Source: Mesorhizobium sp. 1M-11 (GTDB taxonomy: Bacteria > Pseudomonadota > Alphaproteobacteria > Rhizobiales > Rhizobiaceae). Taken from it: 64,000 nucleotides of DNA. Of the stretch, positions 61,001 through 64,000 are shown piece after piece. How positions within the stretch are numbered: position 1 is the stretch's first letter; each line of letters opens with the position of its first letter. The stretch spans positions 248,001-312,000 of the forward strand of contig NZ_LJSD01000051.1 of the NCBI RefSeq assembly GCF_001303895.1, read 5' to 3'. The translations under genes and the position numbers were made by a program. A model generated the notes under the pieces. It searched no databases. It had not been told where the DNA came from and was given only the letters and a program-made list of their open reading frames with translations.

Positions 61001-61735
61001 GGCCTGGACCTGCTGCTGACAGAGAACGAGGCGGGCCGCCTGCTCGGCGGCATCGCCATGCACTATGTGCACGGCAAGACCGATGTGACGGCCCCCAGTG
61101 GCGACGGCAGCATTTCGAGCGATGGCTACGGTCTTGCCGGCACGCTGACCTGGTACGGCAATGACGGGCTCTATGTCGACGGCCAGGCACAGCTGACCTG
61201 GTACGACAGCGACCTGGCATCGAGCACAGCCGGCCGCTCGCTGGTGTCGGGCAACGACGGCTTCGGCTACGCGCTGTCCGTGGAAACCGGCAAGCGCTTC
61301 GTGGTCGGCGAAGGGCTGACGCTGACGCCGCAGGCGCAACTGGCCTACTCGCGCATCAAGTTTGACAGTTTCGTCGATCCGTTCGGCGCCGGCGTTGCGA
61401 TCGAGGACGGCGACAGCCTGCTTGGCCGGCTCGGCGTCTCGCTGGACCGGGAAAATTCCTGGACCGCCGACGACGGCACGCTGACCCGCAGCCATCTCTA
61501 TGGCCTGGCCAATCTGCGCTACGAATTCCTGCAAGGCACCCGCGTGGATGTCGCCACCGTCAATTTCGCCAACAGGACCGACCGGTTCTGGGGCGAGGTC
61601 GGTGTCGGTGGCTCCTACAACTGGAACGACGATAAATATTCGGTCTATGGCGAGGGCTCTGTCGCCACCAGCCTGTCCAACTTCGGCGACAGCAACGCGA
61701 TCAAGGGAACGCTGGGCTTCAGGGTGAAGTGGTAG
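55055..61735 (+). CDS. Giant autotransporter with beta-strand repeats (2226 aa)
   Basis: A type Va secreted surface protein. Residues 1-34 are the signal peptide (FLSGLAGLSSGLLLLPTSAL, then ANC). The passenger (about 35-1880) is made of autotransporter-associated beta-strand repeats such as GTLVLNGANSYAGGTVINGG and TISAGTLQLGDGGTSGSITG, a predicted long beta-helix poor in Cys and aromatic residues. The linker YNPGVPLYEVFPQHLLAMNG near 1885 precedes a barrel of about 280 residues (GIWGRIEGAHNSIDPAFSSS) ending in FRVKW. A 1593-bp segment is tandemly duplicated. The ATG at 55055 has AAGAGG ahead; TTG 55040 would add 5 residues. Probably an adhesin or biofilm protein; a protease domain is not seen. 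Confidence 0.92.
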   Translation: MRQARYGFIRSTTFLSGLAGLSSGLLLLPTSALANCTTTGGVTTCDASSPNPYTSRIGTGQADNSRTVTVGSGATVSTTNNNAISLGDGAVITVDGTVRANSTSGAGTAGTGNNTVEFKSNSTLTINAGGSIIASGTSGNSEAINPTGFGNTILNYGLIQATNSAAIWFEDRVTGAKNVVDNYGTIEKVGGGNVMGSSGSSGITFYNRTGAKILGNLSFSGGNDDLIFEAASTASGAINGGGGTNNLTLQGAAGSNDTLPGSITNFTTLTKDGQGQWTVSGSLSGFTIVTVKNGVLALTGNNAGYTGNLIVDPTGILETRAQSLPTKTPASANVNNVQNNGLVRFTQGDDGSYTGQITGSGSVVKLGAGVLTLTPAAPAGNTFLGGLSINQGTVAAAADNALGGATGALTFNGGTLRLNSSFDLAGSRAVTLNSAGGTIDTQGFQSTIGQGITGSGALTKAGSGTLVLNGANSYAGGTVINGGTVRVSSDGNLGAASGGVTFNGGTLQLNSSFDLNGGRALTLNAAGGTIDTQGFQSTVSQGITGAGALTKAGSGTLTLTGASSYGGGTTIAGGTLQLGNGGTSGSITGNVANNGTLTFNRSDAVSFGGLISGTGAVQQIGSGITTLTGANSYTGPTTVGAGTLIVNGNQAAATGDTNVNAGATIGGTGTIGGSMTVANGGTLAPGNVGTTPGTLTVNGALALNDTTNLNYNFGQANVAGGPFNDLTNVAGSLTLDGKLNVNLTPGGSFDPGVYRIINYGGALQNNTLDIASLPPGTPPNTFFVQTSVANQVNLVNTAGLQLTFWDVGPKNNGAVNGGTGTWQNAGAADNWADQSGAVNAPWADSGFAIFMATPGTVTVDNGNGAVRAAGMQFASDGYVIQGGTLTLVGAPASIVKVGDGTAAGAGYTATINSVLAGTTQLVKTDLGTLVLNGANTYTGGTAINGGTLQVSSDGNLGAAAGGLTIDGGTLRLGASFNLNAGRAVTLNAGGGTVDTQGFQTTVSQGITGAGALTKTGTGTLTLTGANAYTGGTTISAGTLQLGDGGTSGSITGDVTNNGTLAFNRSDTATFAGVISGSGAVQQNGTGTTVLTAANSYTGGTTINAGTLQLGNGGTSGSITGDVTNNSMLAFNRSDAITFGGLISGTGAVQQIGSGVTTLTGANSYSGTTTVGAGTLIVNGNQTAATGATTVNSGATIGGTGTIGGGVTIADGGTLSPGDVGATPGTLTINGALALNDSSNLDYSFGQANVVGGAFNDLTTVGGDLTLDGKLNVNLTPGGSFDPGIYRVISYAGTLTNNTLDIASLPPGTPPNTFFVQTSVANQVNLVNTAGLNLTFWDGDAGPKNDGAVNGGNGTWQNAGASDNWTDQTGTPNAAWADGGFAVFMATPGTVTVDNGNGAVRTVGMQFASDGYVVQGDTLTLAGAPSSTIRVGDGTAAGAGYTATIDAVLGGTSQLVKSDLGTLVLNGANSYTGGTAINGGTVQASSDGNLGAASGALAFNGGTLRLGASFDVGAARAVTLDAGGGTIDTQGFQSTLSQGITGAGALTKTGTGTLTLTGAGTYGGGTTINAGTLQLGNGGTSGSIVGDVANEGVLAFDRSDTLTLAGVISGSGAVQQNGTGTTMLTGTNSYTGGTTINAGTLQLGNGGTSGSITGDVINNGVLAFNRSDAFSFSHGISGSGGVNQIGSGVTTLTGASTYSGPTTVANGTLAPGAADIFSPISAFSVLSGGTLALNDFDQTLASLANAGLVDLGSGKPGTTLTVSGAYAGNGGTVQLATALGGDNSPTDKLVINGDTAGSSLLKVVNTGGIGAPTAQGIKVIQVDGASAGAFSLVGDFTFKGDPSIVAGAYAYRLFQGGVSTPADGDWYLRSQLKTPLEPDTEPEPQYNPGVPLYEVFPQHLLAMNGLPTLQQRTGNRYWSGAGANVVAEGADAPAENPAPDGVTPTSQEGRGIWGRIEGAHNSIDPAFSSSGTTYDQNIFRLQSGLDLLLTENEAGRLLGGIAMHYVHGKTDVTAPSGDGSISSDGYGLAGTLTWYGNDGLYVDGQAQLTWYDSDLASSTAGRSLVSGNDGFGYALSVETGKRFVVGEGLTLTPQAQLAYSRIKFDSFVDPFGAGVAIEDGDSLLGRLGVSLDRENSWTADDGTLTRSHLYGLANLRYEFLQGTRVDVATVNFANRTDRFWGEVGVGGSYNWNDDKYSVYGEGSVATSLSNFGDSNAIKGTLGFRVKW
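56750..59935 (+). repeat. Tandem 1593-bp duplication inside the autotransporter passenger
   Basis: Two neighbouring segments, about 56750-58342 and 58343-59935, align at an offset of 1593 bp (531 codons). For example the codons for NTFFVQTSVANQVNLVNTA appear at about 57392 and 58985 with few changes. A third, partial unit begins at 59936. The copies differ mostly at third positions, so the duplication is old but under selection. Confidence 0.8.
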
Positions 61736-61854
61736 GCAGGCGAGCGATGCGGAGACCAGCCGGCTTCCCGGAAACAGCCTCTCACTTCATGACGGACGGG
61801 ATGGCGGTTTCGGGTCGCCGTCCAGGCCGCTTTTCATGTGAGGCCGGCCGGCAT

Positions 61855-61884
61855 CTTGATTAAACCGCAATCGCCCTCCATATA
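61855..61884 (+). promoter_or_regulatory. Promoter of the candidate small RNA
   Basis: CTTGAT at 61855-61860 and CATATA at 61879-61884 with an 18-bp spacer fit the rhizobial sigma70 consensus (CTTGAC-N17-CTATAT). Transcription would begin near 61892. Confidence 0.5.
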
Positions 61885-61891
61885 GCGGCGG

Positions 61892-62030
61892 TAAGCGCGT
61901 CCCCGTCAGAGGTTGATGCGTTTTCCCTTCCACCTTCGTCCGACCACGGATGTACTGGCGAGTTGATCGTTGAAGGGACCTCTCGAAAGAGGCAGCAGAG
62001 CCGTTGGGCGATATCCCCAGCGGCTTTTTT
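61892..62030 (+). ncRNA. Candidate trans-acting small RNA of about 139 nt
   Basis: Between a good promoter and a good intrinsic terminator, with no ORF, lie about 139 bases able to form three hairpins: CGTCCG-ACCA-CGGATG near 61946-61961, CCTCT-CGAA-AGAGG near 61980-61993, and the terminator. The unpaired pyrimidine-rich stretch GCGTTTTCCCTTCCACC could pair with ribosome sites. I do not recognise a named family; it resembles rhizobial alpha-r sRNAs in layout only. Confidence 0.5.
61999..62030 (+). terminator. Intrinsic terminator
   Basis: AGCCGTTGGG pairs with CCCAGCGGCT (10 pairs, one a G-U) around CGATATC and is followed by TTTTTT. It is one of the few classical terminators in the window. 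It ends the candidate small RNA and could also end read-through from the autotransporter gene. Confidence 0.75.
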
Positions 62031-62133
62031 GTTGTGGTGACCTTGACTTAAGGCATCGCCGTAACCGGCAACGGCACAGGATCATTACGGTCCTGGCGCC
62101 CGTTACCTTCTGTTCGAAAGCGTAGGTGCAGCG

Positions 62134-62382
62134 ATGGAAAAACAAAAGTTCGACCCGCCGGTGACAGTTCTCGCTGGTCCATCCGGCGGCCAGGAGACAA
62201 TCAGCGACGCGACCGCCTGCCTGGATTTCGTGCTTAAAAGATGGCCCGGCAAGCGCAGCGACAAGCACCGTGCCGCGCTGCAGGCCTGTTCAGACGCCGA
62301 CAGCGGCCGCCGGCCAGCTTCCTTTGCCCGCAAGGCTTTCATTGCCGCGGCGCGAGAAGCTGGCATCCTGGTGACATCTTAA
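62134..62382 (+). CDS. DUF982 family protein (82 aa)
   Basis: A small rhizobial protein: FDPPVTVLAGPSGGQETISD, ATACLDFVLKRWPGK, HRAALQACSDADSG and ASFARKAFIAAAREAGIL match the DUF982 pattern (F-x-P-P-V start, W-P in the middle, A-F-x-x-A-A-x-x-A-G end). Rhizobial genomes carry many copies; the function is unknown. The ATG at 62134 has AGGTGCAGCG ahead. A repeat D copy begins two bases after its stop. Confidence 0.83.
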   Translation: MEKQKFDPPVTVLAGPSGGQETISDATACLDFVLKRWPGKRSDKHRAALQACSDADSGRRPASFARKAFIAAAREAGILVTS

Positions 62383-62383
62383 G

Positions 62384-62478
62384 AGCAATTCCAGGAAAAG
62401 TGCGTAGCGGTTTTCCGTCCGGAATTGCGTAAACACAAAGAGCTGGAGCGTATCCGGCAAAAGCGGAGACGCTCCAGG
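62384..62478. repeat. Repeat D, inverted single copy
   Basis: The unit reads in the opposite direction to the other copies (AGCAATTCCAGGAAAAGTGC first) and ends in a hairpin-like GAGCGTATCCGG ... GGAGACGCTCC. It directly follows the DUF982 stop codon and so would form the 3' end of that transcript. Confidence 0.85.
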
Positions 62479-62589
62479 AGCGATCGCCCGACCTGAAATA
62501 CCTGCTTTCGATGTTGATGATATCGCCGCGGTTCCTGATTCCATCTGCGCGTGGTCCGTCGTCATCGAGGTCCCGAGGTCGGTCGGGCC

Positions 62590-62745
62590 TCATTCACGCT
62601 TTGTCTCGGGTTCCTGCGATTCTTCCTGCTCCGCCGGCGAATCCTTGCCCTTTGCGGCCTTCGCCGCGAGCTTGGCCTCCTTCTTCTCCGCCTTCGCCTT
62701 GTCGCGCTGGCTGCGTTCGTATCGATAGTTAGGCTTCATCGCCAT
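62590..62745 (-). CDS. Small basic protein (51 aa), conserved in rhizobia
   Basis: Starts MAMKPNYRYERSQRDKAKAE and continues as a charged, Lys/Ala/Glu-rich helix to EPETKRE. Proteins of the form M-K-P-N-Y-R-Y-E-R-x-Q-R are, to my knowledge, common small hypothetical proteins in rhizobia. The start at 62745 has GGAG 8 bases upstream. Function unknown; the charged tail suggests binding to nucleic acid or ribosomes, as inference. Confidence 0.6.
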   Translation of the reverse strand: MAMKPNYRYERSQRDKAKAEKKEAKLAAKAAKGKDSPAEQEESQEPETKRE

Positions 62746-63096
62746 TCCGCTTTCTCCGTTTGCCGGCATCGTACGCTTCATCGCGCGAAATGCTACCGCT
62801 CGCGCAGATATGGAGTGGCGGACGAAGAAGGCCTCGTCCCGTCAGGGGGTGAAAAGGCGTTGGCAAGACTTGTCTGCGTCGAGCATTTTCCGGCTCAATC
62901 CTGCGCGTTCGAATCCAAGAGATCGTACGCTCCAGTCCAACACAGCCACCGGGCGATACGCCTAATCTGTGCGTCGCAGGGGCAAGCCGGCCGCATAAAA
63001 AGAGCCGCAGACAAACTCACCGCAGCCAGCTTCAGCCTCTGCACCAGGCCCCATCGGGGAGCTTGGTTTGCCACGCTTCAGGGAGAGGAGGCACAA
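62746..63096. other. Intergenic stretch before the NCS1 permease
   Basis: 350 bases with no well-supported gene. A 51-codon frame at 62810-62965 (MEWRTKKASS start) lacks a ribosome site and is not called. A T-loop-like GTTCGAATCC near 62909 has no matching tRNA arms. The promoter of the permease must lie here, but none was recognised with confidence. Confidence 0.4.
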
Positions 63097-64000
63097 ATGG
63101 CTGGCTCTGTGAGCACCGAAGACAACACTGAAAATCTGGATTTCTCGACACGGCCCGTACCGCCCGAACACCGCATGTCGAAGGGATCGCTGACGATGGC
63201 CTGGTGGGCGGTATCGAGCGCCGTGTTCTACTTCGTCGTCGCGGCGGCGCTTGCGCAGGGCTTCGGCGCCAGGAACGCCATCATCGGCATGCTGCTGTCC
63301 GTCGTCGTGTACAGCGTCGTCAATTTCGTCATTTCCCGCTTCGCGATCAGGACCGGGCTTTCCGTCGCGCTGTTCTCGCGCATCCTGTTCGGCAATGCCG
63401 GGGCCGCACTTGCCACGCTGATCTTCTTCGTGACGGCGATCTACTATGCCGTGTTCGAGGGATCGGTCATCGCGGTCGGCATCCAGACCGTGCTGCCCGG
63501 CATCAGCTATGAATGGGCGGCACTCATCGTGGTGCTCTACAGCGTGCCGATGATCCTCGGCTCGATCCAGCACTGGCTGGACAAGCTCAACGGCGTGCTG
63601 CTGCCGCTCTACCTGCTGGGCCTCGTGGCGGCCGTGGTGATGGCGATCGCCGAATATGGCTATTCCAACGCCTGGCTGTCGGTCGGACCGGCAGGCGGCG
63701 CCCCCGCCGACGGCTGGTGGCACTGCTTCGTCTACTTCATGGGGGTGTGGATCCTCATGATGTACACCTTCGACTATTCGCGCTTCGGCCGCGAAGAGGA
63801 CATCGACTACCACTCCCGGATCAATTTCGGCATGCCGTTCTACCTGATGGCGCTGATCGTCAACGGGCTGTTCGGCATCTTCCTGGTCGGTACCGTGCCG
63901 ATGAACGGTCCCCTGTCCGAAGTGTCGGTCCTGCTCGCTTTGCTGAAGCTGATGGGCATCGCCGGGCTGCTGTTCGTCTGGGTCACGCAGACACGCATCA
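63097..64000 (+). CDS. NCS1 family purine/pyrimidine permease, N-terminal part
   Basis: The first 301 residues of a transporter that runs off the window; the frame is open to the last base. The ATG at 63097 has a strong GAGGAGG site. A hydrophilic N-terminus (ENLDFSTRPVPPEHRMSKGS) is followed by membrane helices: MAWWAVSSAVFYFVVAAALA, AIIGMLLSVVVYSVVNFVIS, then RTGLSVALFSRILFGNAGAA, the conserved region after the second helix, and WWHCFVYFMGVWILMMYTFD. This fits the cytosine-permease-like NCS1 group (codB, pucI). The substrate is not certain. Confidence 0.8.
   Translation, partial: MAGSVSTEDNTENLDFSTRPVPPEHRMSKGSLTMAWWAVSSAVFYFVVAAALAQGFGARNAIIGMLLSVVVYSVVNFVISRFAIRTGLSVALFSRILFGNAGAALATLIFFVTAIYYAVFEGSVIAVGIQTVLPGISYEWAALIVVLYSVPMILGSIQHWLDKLNGVLLPLYLLGLVAAVVMAIAEYGYSNAWLSVGPAGGAPADGWWHCFVYFMGVWILMMYTFDYSRFGREEDIDYHSRINFGMPFYLMALIVNGLFGIFLVGTVPMNGPLSEVSVLLALLKLMGIAGLLFVWVTQTRI

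Noticed and set aside
62870..62930. A tRNA-like T-loop (GTTCGAATCC) near 62909
   Set aside because: The flanking bases cannot form a T-stem, and no D-arm, anticodon arm or acceptor stem lies at the right distance.

Overview
The window is GC-rich, densely coded DNA from an alphaproteobacterium of the Rhizobiales, most likely Mesorhizobium or a close relative. The grounds are rhizobial family content (DUF982, DUF1127 and DUF3237 proteins, many ABC uptake operons, LysR/LuxR/AraC regulators) and several families of dispersed palindromic intergenic repeats of the kind common in rhizobia. No tRNA, rRNA, CRISPR array, integrase or intact transposase was seen. Genus assignment is inference.

Layout. 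1-10.8 kb is a cell-wall recycling cluster: the 3' end of a murA paralogue, a BadF-type amino-sugar kinase, murQ, a complete peptide-type ABC importer (binding protein, two permeases, fused double ATPase), a serine beta-lactamase-fold hydrolase and anmK. Together they would import muropeptides and turn anhydro-MurNAc into GlcNAc-6-P. A strong sigma70-type promoter in front of murQ carries a pair of 15-bp dyads placed like a repressor operator. 11-16.6 kb holds small unknown proteins, a membrane-anchored Ala/Lys/Pro-rich protein with a helix-hairpin-helix end, a GNAT acetyltransferase, a LuxR-type response regulator, a LysR regulator and a methyltransferase. 17-19.8 kb is a glutamine-synthetase-like/FAD oxidase pair (gamma-glutamyl polyamine type) preceded by an overlapping 35-codon ORF. 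20.4-28.1 kb is a sugar ABC operon that includes a fused Gfo/Idh-aldo/keto reductase, with a divergent AraC regulator. 28.1-30.1 kb is an SDR/LysR divergent pair. 30.2-36.3 kb is a BMP-type nucleoside ABC importer joined to a CodA-like deaminase with a changed active-site residue.

36.4-39.8 kb encodes an autotransporter. 39.9-41.5 kb has an ArsR/AHSA1 pair with its own operator, then crcB behind a recognisable fluoride riboswitch. 41.6-45.2 kb holds an MBL-fold hydrolase, a kinase-fold phosphotransferase, a decayed duplicate of the MBL gene, an LRR protein overlapping a small possible immunity protein, and a 110-bp inverted-repeat (MITE-like) element. 45.4-46.8 kb is an NCS2 nucleobase permease. 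47.3-54.7 kb is an accessory stretch: a SARP-type regulator fused to an alpha/beta hydrolase, a separate hydrolase, two methyltransferases, LysR and LuxR regulators and small DUF proteins. 55.05-61.7 kb is a 2226-residue autotransporter built from tandem repeats, including a 1593-bp tandem duplication, behind a strikingly AT-rich leader. 61.8-62.1 kb holds a candidate small RNA. The window ends inside an NCS1-type nucleobase permease.

Three separate loci (BMP transporter plus deaminase, NCS2 and NCS1 permeases) point to strong purine/pyrimidine scavenging. Four families of palindromic repeats sit between genes, several of them inside operons.
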